Source: Pseudomonas putida S13.1.2 (GTDB lineage: Bacteria > Pseudomonadota > Gammaproteobacteria > Pseudomonadales > Pseudomonadaceae). Taken from it: a stretch of DNA of 64,000 bases. The notes beneath the pieces are model-generated. The model did no database searches. It saw nothing but the letters and a program-made list of their open reading frames with translations, and was not told the DNA's origin. The stretch spans positions 5,180,501-5,244,500 of the forward strand of contig NZ_CP010979.1 of NCBI RefSeq assembly GCF_000498395.2, written 5' to 3'. A program made the translations under genes and the position numbers. Numbering within the stretch: position 1 is the first letter of the stretch; every line of letters begins with the position of its first letter. This document shows, one piece after another, positions 35,323-43,921 of the stretch.

Positions 35323-36717
35323 TTACATCGAACCCAGGTTCAACGCCTGCGCACAGGCCTGCAGCGAGCGGCGCTCGCTTTGTGCATACAGCGCCAGCTC
35401 ATCCTGCACCTGCAGCCCCAGCGCCGCTTCGAACGCATCGCGGTTGGCATTGCTGCCGTACTCGGCCTGCGCATCGTCGCCCAGGTTGGACTGGAAGATC
35501 CCCGCTGCGCTCACCGGCAGGAAGTCCTCGTACACCAGCGCCTCGAAGTGCACATGGCCAGCGTCGATCAGCCCTTGCAGGGTGGTCGGGCGGCCTTCCT
35601 GGTCGCGCGCAGCCAGGCCTTTTTCAGTAGCGAAGTAGCGGAAGTACGCCAGGCCCTGTTCACGCATCTGCGCCAGGTCATCCGGGAATTCGGCAAAGGT
35701 ATCTTTGAGCAAGGTCATGTAGCGCTCGGCATTGGCTTCGGCCGGTGCGCCACCCAGGGCAGCGCGGGTGGCGTCGAGCAGCTTGTCGTACAGCTGGCGA
35801 CCTTTTGGGGTCAGGGCTGCACCGCGTTGCTCGATTTCGCCAAAGCGCGCGGTGTGGCTGCCTTCGCTACCCTGCTGGTCGCTGAACGCGACCTTTTCCT
35901 GCAAGGCCTTGAAGCTGGTCTGGCGCAGCAGGATCGGGTGGCGGCGGGTGGGCGGGCCTTCGACCACGGCCTTCGGCGGGATGCCCTTGGCCGGCATGCC
36001 GAGCTGGATTGCATCGATGTCCAGGGTGCGTGGGGTCAGGTGGTTGATGTGCGGGCCCTTGAAGGCCACCACATCGGCAATCAGGCGGTGCTGGTCGTGC
36101 AGTTGCTGGTACTGCTCGGCGGTGACGGTGGCGTCCTGGTGCCAGCGGAAGGTGTGTAGCGCTTCCTGCACGAACGCTTCGGCATCGGCTGCGTTCAGGC
36201 CGCCATCGCGTTCGCACTGGGCGATCAGTTCGAGGGCACGGGTGGTGAAGATCTGGCGCTTGGCCAGGATGCTCTGAGCCAGCTCACGCAGCTGCGGGTT
36301 GTCGATCAGCTCCAGGCGCAGCAGCGAGGTGAACACACGGAACGGGCTGACGTGCAGCGACTGCTCATGTACCGCGCGAAAAGCGGTGGAGTGCACCGGC
36401 ACGCCGGCGGAGCTGAGGTCGTAGTAGCCGACCGGCTGCATGCCCATGACGGCGAACAGGCGGGCGATGGTGGCCAGTTCTTCGGCGGTGCCGACGCGGA
36501 TGGCGCCGTGGCGCTCGTGGTCCAGGCGCTCGATTTCGCCGGTCCAGCGCAGGGCCTCGGCAACCTTGGGCTGCTGGGCCATGACCTGCTGGTTGATTTC
36601 GCTCACCAGCTCCAGCAGCGTGCCGTACAGCGGCACTTCCTGTTTGTACATGAGCGACATGGCGGCAGAGAACTGCGCGCGAATGCTGTCTGGGCTGACG
36701 AAATCGTGGGCGGGCAT
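35323..36717 (-). CDS. hglS: 2-oxoadipate dioxygenase/decarboxylase (D-2-hydroxyglutarate synthase)
   Basis: Fe(II) enzyme that turns 2-oxoadipate into D-2-hydroxyglutarate and two CO2 in the D-lysine route of P. putida. 464 residues, equal to the characterised KT2440 protein. Residues reported for metal and substrate binding fall in the right places: H70 and R74 (DHERHGAIRVG), H226 (KGPHINHLTPR) and E294 (ARFGEIEQRG). The ATG at 36717 gives this numbering; an ATG at 36777 would shift it by 20. It lies near amaB and amaA but on the opposite strand with a LysR gene between. Confidence 0.95.
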   Translation of the reverse strand: MPAHDFVSPDSIRAQFSAAMSLMYKQEVPLYGTLLELVSEINQQVMAQQPKVAEALRWTGEIERLDHERHGAIRVGTAEELATIARLFAVMGMQPVGYYDLSSAGVPVHSTAFRAVHEQSLHVSPFRVFTSLLRLELIDNPQLRELAQSILAKRQIFTTRALELIAQCERDGGLNAADAEAFVQEALHTFRWHQDATVTAEQYQQLHDQHRLIADVVAFKGPHINHLTPRTLDIDAIQLGMPAKGIPPKAVVEGPPTRRHPILLRQTSFKALQEKVAFSDQQGSEGSHTARFGEIEQRGAALTPKGRQLYDKLLDATRAALGGAPAEANAERYMTLLKDTFAEFPDDLAQMREQGLAYFRYFATEKGLAARDQEGRPTTLQGLIDAGHVHFEALVYEDFLPVSAAGIFQSNLGDDAQAEYGSNANRDAFEAALGLQVQDELALYAQSERRSLQACAQALNLGSM

Positions 36718-36822
36718 CGCTAGCTTCCTGGTTGGGTTCGGACGCTTACATGAAAGCTGGGAATGCACTTGGCTCACAAGCGAAAAAAAGTGAGTGTGTC
36801 ATTCCTTTTTTGATCGACCTTC

Positions 36823-36916
36823 AGGGCCCTATCGCCGGCAAGCCAGCTCCCACAGGCACAGCACAAGTTTCAGCAACTGTGCTGTTCCTGTGGAGCTGGC
36901 TTGCCGGCGATAGGGC
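36823..36916. repeat. REP pair (inverted), centre variant gccggcaagccagc
   Basis: Opposed TCGCCGGCAAGCCAGCTCC units between the hglS start and the 3' end of the LysR gene. Since hglS reads away from it, the pair lies upstream of the hglS promoter. Confidence 0.87.
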
Positions 36917-36938
36917 GCGCAAAGCGGCCTCGGCAATC

Positions 36939-37829
36939 TCAAGGCTGAAGCTGCTCGTGAATCCACTCCACCAACGCCCGCACCTTGGGCACTTCCGCCG
37001 CATGCTCGGCATACGCCAGGTAATGCGCCCCGGCACTGGGCATGGCATGGTTCCACGGCACCACCAGGCTACCCTCGGCCAACTCCTTCGCCGCCAGGTA
37101 ACGCGGCACCAGCGCCACCCCGCACCCAGCCTGCGCCGCGCTCAAGGCCATATAGAACGTATCAAAGCGTGGCCCGTGGTAGGCGCTGACGCTCTGCAGC
37201 CCCAGCTCCAGGAACCACTCATGCCAGGCCTCGGGCCGTGAGGTGCTTTGCAGCAGCACCAGGTCGGCCAGTTCTGCAGCATCGCCCAGCGTGCGTCCGG
37301 CCAGCAGCTCCGGCGCACACACCGGCACCACCTCTTCGCGGAACAGCTCCACGCAGGTGGCCCCCGGCCAGGTGCCCTGGCCATAGAAGAACACCACGTC
37401 CGCCGAGCCCTGCAGCAGGGCGAACGGCTCCATCTCGTTGCGGATGTCCAGGTGGATGTTGGTGTGGCGCTTGCCAAAACCCTTCAGGTGCGGGATCAAC
37501 CAGCGCACGCCAAAACTCGGTTGAGTGGCTACTTTCAATATCTCGGTCTGCTCGCCGTAGGTGAGCACGTAGCGGCTGGACATATCCACCTGGGTGAGGA
37601 TCTTGTTGACCTCGGCCAGGTACAGGCTGCCGGCCGGGGTCAGTTGCAAGCGCCGGCGGATGCGCAGGAAAAGGTGGTGGCGCAGCATGTCTTCAAGCTG
37701 CGCCACCTGCTTGCTGACAGCGCTCTGCGTCAGGTGCAGTTCTTCGGCGGCACGGGTAAAGCTCAAATGGCGGGCTGCAGCCTCAAAGCACTGCAGGGCG
37801 GTCATGGAAGGCACCAGGCGTTTGGACAT
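36939..37829 (-). CDS. LysR-family transcriptional regulator (probable regulator of amaB)
   Basis: 296 residues with the winged HTH at about 9-55 (ALQCFEAAARHLSFTRAAEELHLTQSAVSKQVAQLEDML) and a LysR effector domain with SFGVRWLIPHLKGFGKRHTNIHL. It belongs to the same GcvA-like branch as the gene at 34283 but is not a close copy. It is divergent from amaB, and a T-N11-A dyad lies in the shared gap at about -64 from the predicted amaB start of transcription, so it probably activates amaB with a lysine- or pipecolate-derived inducer. That regulatory link is inference. Confidence 0.88.
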   Translation of the reverse strand: MSKRLVPSMTALQCFEAAARHLSFTRAAEELHLTQSAVSKQVAQLEDMLRHHLFLRIRRRLQLTPAGSLYLAEVNKILTQVDMSSRYVLTYGEQTEILKVATQPSFGVRWLIPHLKGFGKRHTNIHLDIRNEMEPFALLQGSADVVFFYGQGTWPGATCVELFREEVVPVCAPELLAGRTLGDAAELADLVLLQSTSRPEAWHEWFLELGLQSVSAYHGPRFDTFYMALSAAQAGCGVALVPRYLAAKELAEGSLVVPWNHAMPSAGAHYLAYAEHAAEVPKVRALVEWIHEQLQP

Positions 37830-37848
37830 AGCGGTCTCTGCGGCTCAA

Positions 37849-37869
37849 ATCATTACCTGACGGAATGAT
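37849..37869 (+). promoter_or_regulatory. Candidate LysR-type operator of amaB
   Basis: Inverted repeat ATCATT-N9-AATGAT with a T-N11-A core. Its centre is about 64 bp before the predicted amaB start of transcription, where LysR regulators usually bind to activate. Confidence 0.6.
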
Positions 37870-37887
37870 ATGCGGAATAAAGGTCGT

Positions 37888-37916
37888 TTGTTGTACCTAT
37901 GTGATCGGATTAATAC
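37888..37916 (+). promoter_or_regulatory. Candidate amaB promoter
   Basis: TTGTTG, 17 bases, TAATAC; transcription would begin near 37923, about 42 nt before the start codon. The spacing to the LysR-type operator is what supports the call. Confidence 0.6.
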
Positions 37917-37964
37917 TGATCCACATCATTTTTCCACCCCATCACCGATGTAGGAGATGCACAA

Positions 37965-39455
37965 ATGGTTGCTGGATTGCTCGAGCGCCTTGGCGTTGCC
38001 GCCGAGGCTTACACCCAGGGCGACTACCCTGTTCACACGCCGATCGACGGCAGCCAGATCGCCTCGGTAAAACTGCTCGGCAAGGCCGAGACCATCGCCC
38101 GCATCGACCAGGCCCAGAGCGCTTTCGACGCCTGGCGCACTGTGCCGGCCCCGCGCCGTGGCGAACTGGTGCGCCTGTTCGGCGAAGTGCTGCGTGAGCA
38201 CAAGGCCGACCTGGGCGAGCTGGTCTCGATCGAAGCCGGCAAGATCACCCAGGAAGGCCTGGGCGAAGTGCAGGAAATGATCGACATCTGCGACTTCGCC
38301 GTTGGCCTGTCGCGCCAGCTGTACGGCCTGACCATCGCCTCCGAGCGCCCGGGCCACCACATGCGTGAAACCTGGCACCCGCTGGGCGTGGTTGGCGTGA
38401 TCAGCGCCTTCAACTTCCCGGTCGCCGTCTGGGCCTGGAACACCGCCCTGGCCCTGGTGGCCGGTAACTCGGTGGTGTGGAAACCGTCTGAAAAGACCCC
38501 GCTGACCGCCCTGGCTTGCCAGGCGCTGTTCGAAAAAGCCCTGAAAGCCTTCGGCGATGCCCCGGCTGGCTTGGCACAACTGGTGATCGGCGGCCGTGAA
38601 GCCGGCGAAGCCATGGTCGATGACCCGCGCGTACCACTGGTCAGCGCCACCGGCAGCACCCGTATGGGTCGCGAAGTCGGCCCACGTGTGGCTGCCCGCT
38701 TTGGCCGCAGCATCCTCGAGCTGGGCGGCAACAACGCCATGATCCTGGCGCCGAGCGCCGACCTGGACCTGGCCGTGCGCGGCATCCTGTTTTCGGCTGT
38801 CGGCACCGCCGGCCAGCGTTGCACCACCCTGCGCCGCCTGATCGTGCACCGCTCGATCAAGGACGAAGTGGTTGCCCGCGTCAAAGCCGCCTACGGCAAA
38901 GTGCGTATCGGCGACCCGCGCAAGGACAACCTGGTGGGCCCGCTGATCGACAAGCTGTCGTTCGACGCCATGCAGGGCGCGCTGGCCAAGGCCCGCGACG
39001 AAGGTGGCCAGGTGTTTGGTGGCGAGCGTCAGCTGGCCGACCAGTACCCGAACGCCTACTACGTGTCGCCTGCCATTGCCGAAATGCCGGCGCAGAGCGA
39101 GGTGGTGCGCCACGAAACCTTCGCCCCGATCCTCTATGTGCTGGCCTACGACGACTTCGAAGAGGCCCTGCGCCTGAACAACGAAGTGCCACAAGGCCTG
39201 TCGTCGTGCATCTTCACCACCGACATCCGTGAGGCGGAGCGCTTCCAGAGTGCTTCGGGCAGCGACTGCGGTATCGCCAACGTCAACATTGGTACCAGCG
39301 GCGCCGAGATCGGCGGTGCGTTTGGTGGCGAGAAGGAAACCGGCGGTGGTCGTGAGTCGGGTTCGGATGCCTGGAAAGGCTACATGCGTCGCCAGACCAA
39401 CACCGTGAACTACTCGCGCGAGCTGCCGCTGGCGCAGGGTATCGTGTTCGACTGA
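37965..39455 (+). CDS. amaB: L-delta1-piperideine-6-carboxylate dehydrogenase
   Basis: Oxidises the semialdehyde form of piperideine-6-carboxylate to L-2-aminoadipate with NAD(P)+ in lysine catabolism. 496 residues of the ALDH7 (antiquitin) type: E252 in SILELGGNN, C286 in TAGQRCTTLRR, cofactor segments AFNFPVAVWAWN and WKPSEKTPLT. The terminal SGAEIGGAFGGEKETGGGRESGSD, with the ALDH7 specificity loop, is conserved. ATG 37965 follows TAGGAGATGCACAA. It is followed by amaA on the same strand after about 160 nt containing a REP pair. Confidence 0.95.
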   Translation: MVAGLLERLGVAAEAYTQGDYPVHTPIDGSQIASVKLLGKAETIARIDQAQSAFDAWRTVPAPRRGELVRLFGEVLREHKADLGELVSIEAGKITQEGLGEVQEMIDICDFAVGLSRQLYGLTIASERPGHHMRETWHPLGVVGVISAFNFPVAVWAWNTALALVAGNSVVWKPSEKTPLTALACQALFEKALKAFGDAPAGLAQLVIGGREAGEAMVDDPRVPLVSATGSTRMGREVGPRVAARFGRSILELGGNNAMILAPSADLDLAVRGILFSAVGTAGQRCTTLRRLIVHRSIKDEVVARVKAAYGKVRIGDPRKDNLVGPLIDKLSFDAMQGALAKARDEGGQVFGGERQLADQYPNAYYVSPAIAEMPAQSEVVRHETFAPILYVLAYDDFEEALRLNNEVPQGLSSCIFTTDIREAERFQSASGSDCGIANVNIGTSGAEIGGAFGGEKETGGGRESGSDAWKGYMRRQTNTVNYSRELPLAQGIVFD

Positions 39456-39469
39456 TTCGATGCTGCATG

Positions 39470-39588
39470 GCCGGGGGCATAGCCCCCGGTTCGCGGGTAA
39501 ACCCGCTCCCACAGGGACAACACAGTTTTCGGAACCTGTGATGACCCTGTGGGAGCGGGTTTACCCGCGAATGGGCCGCCCCGCGGCC
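39470..39588. repeat. REP pair (inverted), centre variant gtaaac, inside amaB-amaA
   Basis: Opposed TTCGCGGGTAAACCCGCTCC units with outer GC hairpins between two genes of one pathway, like the pair inside dadA-dadX. Both arms match exactly. Confidence 0.89.
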
Positions 39589-39617
39589 CCAACAAGAACA
39601 AATTGCTGGAGCCGGCC

Positions 39618-40904
39618 ATGTCCGAACTGCGTCAACAATGCTTGTGGGAATTCGTCAGCAAACCGACCGTTGCCGCCCAGGCCCTGGCCGGTGAGCACAA
39701 GGCCGATGTCTGCGTGATCGGCGGTGGCATCACTGGTCTGTCGGCGGCCATCCACCTGCTCGAACAGGGCAAATCGGTGATCCTGCTGGAGGCCTGGAAG
39801 ATCGGCCACGGTGGCTCCGGGCGCAACGTCGGCCTGGTCAACGCCGGCACCTGGATCCGCCCCGACGACGTCGAGGCCACCCTCGGCCAGAAGCAGGGCA
39901 GCCGCCTGAACAAGGTGCTCGGCGAAGCCCCAGGTGAAGTGTTCGCCATGATCGAGCGCCTGGGCATCGACTGCCAGGCCCAGCACAAAGGCACGTTGCA
40001 CATGGCGCACAACGCCACCGGCATCGCTGACCTCGAAGCCCGCCACGAACAATGGCGCCGCCGTGGTGCCGACGTGGAGCTGCTGACCGGCGCCCAGTGC
40101 CAGGAATACTGCGGTACCAACAAGATTTCCGCCGCGCTGCTCGACCGCCGCGCCGGCACCATCAACCCCATGGGCTACACCCAGGGCCTGGCGGCTGCCG
40201 TGGCGCGCCTGGGGGGCAAGCTGTTCCAGCAGTCTTCGGTCGAAGGCCTGGAACGTGATGGCGATGGCTGGCGGGTGAAGACTGCGCGTGGCTCGGTGCG
40301 CGCCGACAAGGTGGTGATTTCCACTGGCGCCTACACCGAAGGCGACTGGAGCAACCTGCAGAAGCAGTTCTTCCGTGGTTACTACTACCAAGTGGCGTCC
40401 AAGCCGCTGCAGGGTGCAGCAGCCGACAAGGTGCTGCCACATGGCCAAGGCTCGTGGGACACCCGTACCGTGCTCAGCAGCATCCGCCGCGACGACCAGG
40501 GCCGCCTGCTGCTCGGCAGCCTGGGCCGGGTCGACAACAAGCCGGCGTGGTTTGTGCGCAGCTGGGCGGACCGCATCCAGAGCCACTACTACCCGGAGCT
40601 GGGCAAGGTCGAGTGGGAAATGCACTGGACCGGCTGTATCGACTTTACCCCTGACCACCTGATGCGCCTTTTCGAGCCGGCGCCGGGGCTGGTCGCGGTT
40701 ACGGGTTACAACGGGCGGGGCAACACCACGGGTACCGTGATCGGCCGTGCGTTTGCCGAGTTTCTGCTCAAGGGTGAGGCGGACAGCCTGCCGATTCCGT
40801 TCTCGCCAATGAGCGGCGTGAGTGCGCCTTCGCTGCGGACTGCGTTCTACGAATCCGGCTTCTCGCTGTACCACGCGGGGCAGTGCCTGAGGGTTGTCCT
40901 GTAA
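39618..40904 (+). CDS. amaA: L-pipecolate oxidase
   Basis: FAD enzyme that oxidises L-pipecolate to delta1-piperideine-6-carboxylate, the substrate of AmaB. 428 residues, as in the characterised P. putida protein. The Rossmann motif VIGGGITGLSAAIHLLEQG lies at about 33-51 and is followed by LLEAWKIGHGGSGRNVG; the C-terminal FAD segment is TGYNGRGNTTGTVIGRA. ATG 39618 gives the family N-terminus (MSELRQQCLWEF); the long frame upstream lies in REP sequence. Confidence 0.94.
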   Translation: MSELRQQCLWEFVSKPTVAAQALAGEHKADVCVIGGGITGLSAAIHLLEQGKSVILLEAWKIGHGGSGRNVGLVNAGTWIRPDDVEATLGQKQGSRLNKVLGEAPGEVFAMIERLGIDCQAQHKGTLHMAHNATGIADLEARHEQWRRRGADVELLTGAQCQEYCGTNKISAALLDRRAGTINPMGYTQGLAAAVARLGGKLFQQSSVEGLERDGDGWRVKTARGSVRADKVVISTGAYTEGDWSNLQKQFFRGYYYQVASKPLQGAAADKVLPHGQGSWDTRTVLSSIRRDDQGRLLLGSLGRVDNKPAWFVRSWADRIQSHYYPELGKVEWEMHWTGCIDFTPDHLMRLFEPAPGLVAVTGYNGRGNTTGTVIGRAFAEFLLKGEADSLPIPFSPMSGVSAPSLRTAFYESGFSLYHAGQCLRVVL

Positions 40905-40918
40905 GACCTGCACTGCTT

Positions 40919-41037
40919 TTGTAGGAGCGGCCTTGTGTCGCGAAAGGGGTGCATAGCGCCCCCAGGATCTCAGCTTCGCCGCATGAACTGCTGGGGCCGC
41001 TTTGCGGCCCTTTCGCGACACAAGGCCGCTCCTACAT
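40919..41037. repeat. REP pair (inverted), centre variant gcgacacaaggccgc, reversed order
   Basis: Opposed GTAGGAGCGGCCTTGTGTCG and complement; as at 19420 the arms point the other way from most pairs. Convergent gap between amaA and the MscS-type gene. Confidence 0.88.
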
Positions 41038-41080
41038 GGACCGTACCGGCCGGTAGGGAAAGGTTTGGGCCGGCGCAGGC

Positions 41081-42508
41081 CTACTTGTGCAACCAGCTGA
41101 GGAAGCCGCCTTTCTTGATCAGGGCCGGCTTTTGCAGCAACAACGACTCCCGGCTTTGCCGGCGGAACCGCTGCAGTTTGCTCAACGCCGTCTGCACCTC
41201 GCCACGCTGCTGCAAACAGCTCTTCACCTGTTCCTTTTCGATGCGGTACAGCACGCAACCGGTCAGTGTGCGGAACTCGGCGAACGAGTCATCCTCATCG
41301 ATGATCCCCTCGATCCCCAGCACTTCACCCGGCCCCATGCGCCCAGCCTCGATCCGCTTGTCGCCATCACGCACCGACGCCGACACCACCCCGCTGCCAA
41401 TCACCAGCAGGTGCTCGGAATGCTCGCCCACGCCCAGGATCACCTGGTCCGCCAGGTACTCCACCGCCGTCATGCGCTGGCTCAGCGCGTCACGCTCCTC
41501 ATCGCTTAGCGAGCGGAAAACCCGCACTTCGTCCAGCACCTCGCGCTGGCGGCTGCGCGGCGGCAGGGCGAGGTCCACGTTCCACATCACCCCGCTGGCC
41601 TCCAGGTGCCGATGGGCAAGGTCGAACAGCTGATTGCGCGCGTCGCCCTTGGCGCCCGCATCGGCCACGAAGCCGCTGGCCTCGTACTCCACGGACTCCA
41701 GCGTCGAGGCCTTCACCGTCACCTTCGGCTTTGGGGTCGCAAGGATGGCACTCACGCCCTGCAATGCCTTTTCCAGCGCATCGAACACTCGCTTGGGCCG
41801 CACCTTGGCCGGCACCACCACGCTGATCGACACCCCATGCACATCGGCCGGGCGGCTGTGGTTGAGCAGCCGCGCCTTGGCCGCGACCGAGTTGGGGATC
41901 ACCGCCAGGCTGCCGGTGCCGGTCAGCAGCCGCGTGGCGCGCCAGTCGATGTCCAGCACCTTGCCTTCGGTGCCGTCGATGGAGATTGAATCGCCAATCT
42001 GATAAGGCCGCGTGGTGTTCAGCACGATGCCGCTGAACACGTCGGCCAAGGTGCTCTGTAGTGCCAGGCCGATGACGATGGCCATCACCCCGGACGTGGC
42101 CAGCAGGCCTTTCACCGGCAGTTGCATCACATAGCCCGCGGCAGCCACTACAGCGACCAGAAAGATCAACGCCCCCAGCACATCCTGCAGCAACCGCCCG
42201 CCGTGGCTGCCACGGGCCACCAGCAGCAGGCCGAACACCACCGTGACCGTGCGCGCGCCAAACAGCCACCAGCCGATGGCCAGCACCGTGGCCATGAGGT
42301 TGCGCGAAACATCGTCGGGCCAGGGTGGTGGTTGCAGCGGGCTCATGCCGGCGGCCACCAGCACCGAGCTGAACAGCAGGAATATCACCAGGCGCGTGCC
42401 GATGCGCCAGGCACGGCGCTGCATGGGGATGACTTGCCAGAGCACGAGGTCGAGCAGGATGAGGGTAGTGCCGAGCAACAACGGGGACGACTGGATGAAC
42501 GCCAGCAT
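41081..42508 (-). CDS. MscS-type mechanosensitive channel with cyclic-nucleotide-binding-like domain
   Basis: 475 residues: four to five N-terminal membrane helices (about 1-150), the MscS pore helix and beta domain (GLALQSTLADVFSGIVLNTTRPYQIGDSISIDG, about 160-195), an alpha-beta region, and a CNB-like domain (about 335-450, FRSLSDEERDALSQRM ... GEVLGIEGIIDEDDS). The usual phosphate-binding arginine of CNB domains is not found where expected, so nucleotide binding is uncertain. Start ATG 42508 (MLAFIQSSPLLLG) by hydrophobic N-terminus; the longer frame runs into a REP. A stand-alone osmotic safety valve by family. Confidence 0.85.
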   Translation of the reverse strand: MLAFIQSSPLLLGTTLILLDLVLWQVIPMQRRAWRIGTRLVIFLLFSSVLVAAGMSPLQPPPWPDDVSRNLMATVLAIGWWLFGARTVTVVFGLLLVARGSHGGRLLQDVLGALIFLVAVVAAAGYVMQLPVKGLLATSGVMAIVIGLALQSTLADVFSGIVLNTTRPYQIGDSISIDGTEGKVLDIDWRATRLLTGTGSLAVIPNSVAAKARLLNHSRPADVHGVSISVVVPAKVRPKRVFDALEKALQGVSAILATPKPKVTVKASTLESVEYEASGFVADAGAKGDARNQLFDLAHRHLEASGVMWNVDLALPPRSRQREVLDEVRVFRSLSDEERDALSQRMTAVEYLADQVILGVGEHSEHLLVIGSGVVSASVRDGDKRIEAGRMGPGEVLGIEGIIDEDDSFAEFRTLTGCVLYRIEKEQVKSCLQQRGEVQTALSKLQRFRRQSRESLLLQKPALIKKGGFLSWLHK

Positions 42509-42579
42509 GGTGGTCTCGGGGGTGAGGGGAGGGCTGTGGGTAGTAATAGAGCAGGTTGCTGCTGCAGGCAATGGGGCCT

Positions 42580-42679
42580 GCACTGGCCCCTTCGCGGGTA
42601 AACCCGCTCCCACAGGGACTGCGAATGACTTGCAGGATGCGCGAACCCTGTGGGAGCGGGTTTACCCGCGAAGAGGCCA
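42580..42679. repeat. REP pair (inverted), centre variant gtaaac
   Basis: Opposed TTCGCGGGTAAACCCGCTCC units upstream of the first ycaC control region; both arms match exactly. Confidence 0.89.
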
Positions 42680-42700
42680 GCAAAACTAACGCCAATCTAT

Positions 42701-42718
42701 CGTTCCTAAAACAGAACG
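42701..42718 (+). promoter_or_regulatory. LysR-type operator, ycaC copy 1
   Basis: CGTTCCTAAAACAGAACG, an 18-bp dyad (CGTTC-N8-GAACG) with T-N11-A spacing. Its centre is about 65 bp before the predicted start of transcription (-10 TAATCT at 42763-42768). The same element recurs at 48015-48032. Confidence 0.72.
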
Positions 42719-42827
42719 CTAAAGCCAAAAACCGCTATCTACCGCTCCAAAGGTGATGGTTTTAATCTTCTCCCATCAACGCGAAACACCCACTTACTGA
42801 AGACATAAACCCTTAGGAGCAACGACC

Positions 42828-43457
42828 ATGACCAACTTCAAATACAACCGCCTGAACAAAGACGACGCCGCCGTACTGCTGGTCGATCACCAGGCTGGCC
42901 TGCTGTCCCTGGTCCGCGACATCGAGCCGGACGCGTTCAAGAACAACGTGCTGGCCCTGGCTGACCTGGCCAAGTTCTTCAACCTGCCGACCATCCTCAC
43001 CACCAGCTTCGAGCAAGGCCCCAATGGCCCACTGGTGCCGGAACTGAAAGCCCTGTTCCCGGACGCCCCGTACATCGCCCGCCCAGGCCAGATCAACGCC
43101 TGGGACAACGAAGACTTCGTCAAGGCAGTTAAGGCCACCGGCAAGAAGCAGCTGATCATCGCCGGCGTCGTGACGGAAGTGTGTGTTGCCTTCCCGGCCC
43201 TGGCGGCCCTGGAAGAAGAGTTTGATGTGTTCGTGGTGACCGACGCCTCCGGTACCTTCAACGCCATGACCCGCGACGCCGCCCATGACCGCATGAGCCA
43301 GGCCGGTGCGCAACTGATGACCTGGTTCGGCGTAGCGTGCGAGCTGCACCGCGACTGGCGCAACGACGTTGAAGGCCTGGCCGCGCTGTGCTCCAACCAC
43401 ATCCCGGACTACCGCAACCTGATGACCAGCTACAACGCCTTCAACGCCGGCAAGTAA
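42828..43457 (+). CDS. ycaC: Isochorismatase-family hydrolase YcaC, copy 1
   Basis: 209 residues of the cysteine-hydrolase fold. D20 (LLVDHQAG) and C119 (GVVTEVCVAFPAL) are the catalytic pair, and R85 in YIARPG is the third active-site residue by analogy with E. coli YcaC. The natural substrate of YcaC is not known. It shares about 201 of 209 residues with copy 2 at 48146, and the control regions are also alike, so this is a recent module duplication. ATG 42828 follows AGGAG by eight bases. A small membrane-protein gene and an esterase lie downstream. Confidence 0.92.
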   Translation: MTNFKYNRLNKDDAAVLLVDHQAGLLSLVRDIEPDAFKNNVLALADLAKFFNLPTILTTSFEQGPNGPLVPELKALFPDAPYIARPGQINAWDNEDFVKAVKATGKKQLIIAGVVTEVCVAFPALAALEEEFDVFVVTDASGTFNAMTRDAAHDRMSQAGAQLMTWFGVACELHRDWRNDVEGLAALCSNHIPDYRNLMTSYNAFNAGK

Positions 43458-43468
43458 GCCGACCGCCC

Positions 43469-43491
43469 CGGGCACCGCCAGTCGGTGCCCG
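43469..43491 (+). terminator. Perfect 9-bp hairpin after ycaC copy 1
   Basis: CGGGCACCG, loop CCAGT, CGGTGCCCG, 12 nt after the stop. There is no T run, so it may stabilise the ycaC mRNA end or cause partial stopping before the next gene, rather than act as a full terminator. Confidence 0.5.
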
Positions 43492-43573
43492 CCAAGGGCA
43501 GCACACCCATCCAATCCTCCGCCCGTCCAACGTTGCACAGTGGATGCGGGCAAGCTCATCCCAAGGAACGCCG

Positions 43574-43882
43574 ATGAACACCGCACTCCAGCACAACCGT
43601 GAAGTGGTGACCGTATGCCTGCAACACCAGGTTCTCGCTAGCCCGACGGGCGCCACGCCGGCCCAGCCGCCGCGCTGGAAGCAGGCGCTGCTGACCTACC
43701 TGGTGATCTGCCCGATGACCATGGTCATTCCGCAACTGCTGGCGCCGTTGTTTGCACGCTTCCCGCAGCTGGGCGGCCCGATTACCGGCAACCTGATCGT
43801 CAACCTGTTCGTCATCCTGCCCGTGGTGTTCTACATCATGCCTTGGGTAACCCGCCGCTGCGCCAACTGGCTGCGCGGCTGA
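43574..43882 (+). CDS. Small two-helix membrane protein
   Basis: 102 residues: a polar N-terminus of about 35, then two hydrophobic helices (ALLTYLVICPMTMVIPQLLA and NLIVNLFVILPVVFYIMPWV) ending TRRCANWLRG. The helices look like the membrane tail found fused to antibiotic-biosynthesis-monooxygenase domains, but that domain is absent here. The N-terminal part NREVVTVCLQHQV is unplaced. ATG 43574 follows AAGGA by six bases. It lies between ycaC copy 1 and the esterase on the same strand; function unknown. Confidence 0.75.
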   Translation: MNTALQHNREVVTVCLQHQVLASPTGATPAQPPRWKQALLTYLVICPMTMVIPQLLAPLFARFPQLGGPITGNLIVNLFVILPVVFYIMPWVTRRCANWLRG

Positions 43883-43921
43883 GCGGCGCCTTTACCTCAA
43901 TACTTTCAAGGAGATACCGAC

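Noticed and set aside
37926..39512. A 528-codon minus-strand frame opposite amaB
   Set aside because: Antisense shadow of a conserved ALDH gene; no ribosome-binding site and no recognisable sequence.
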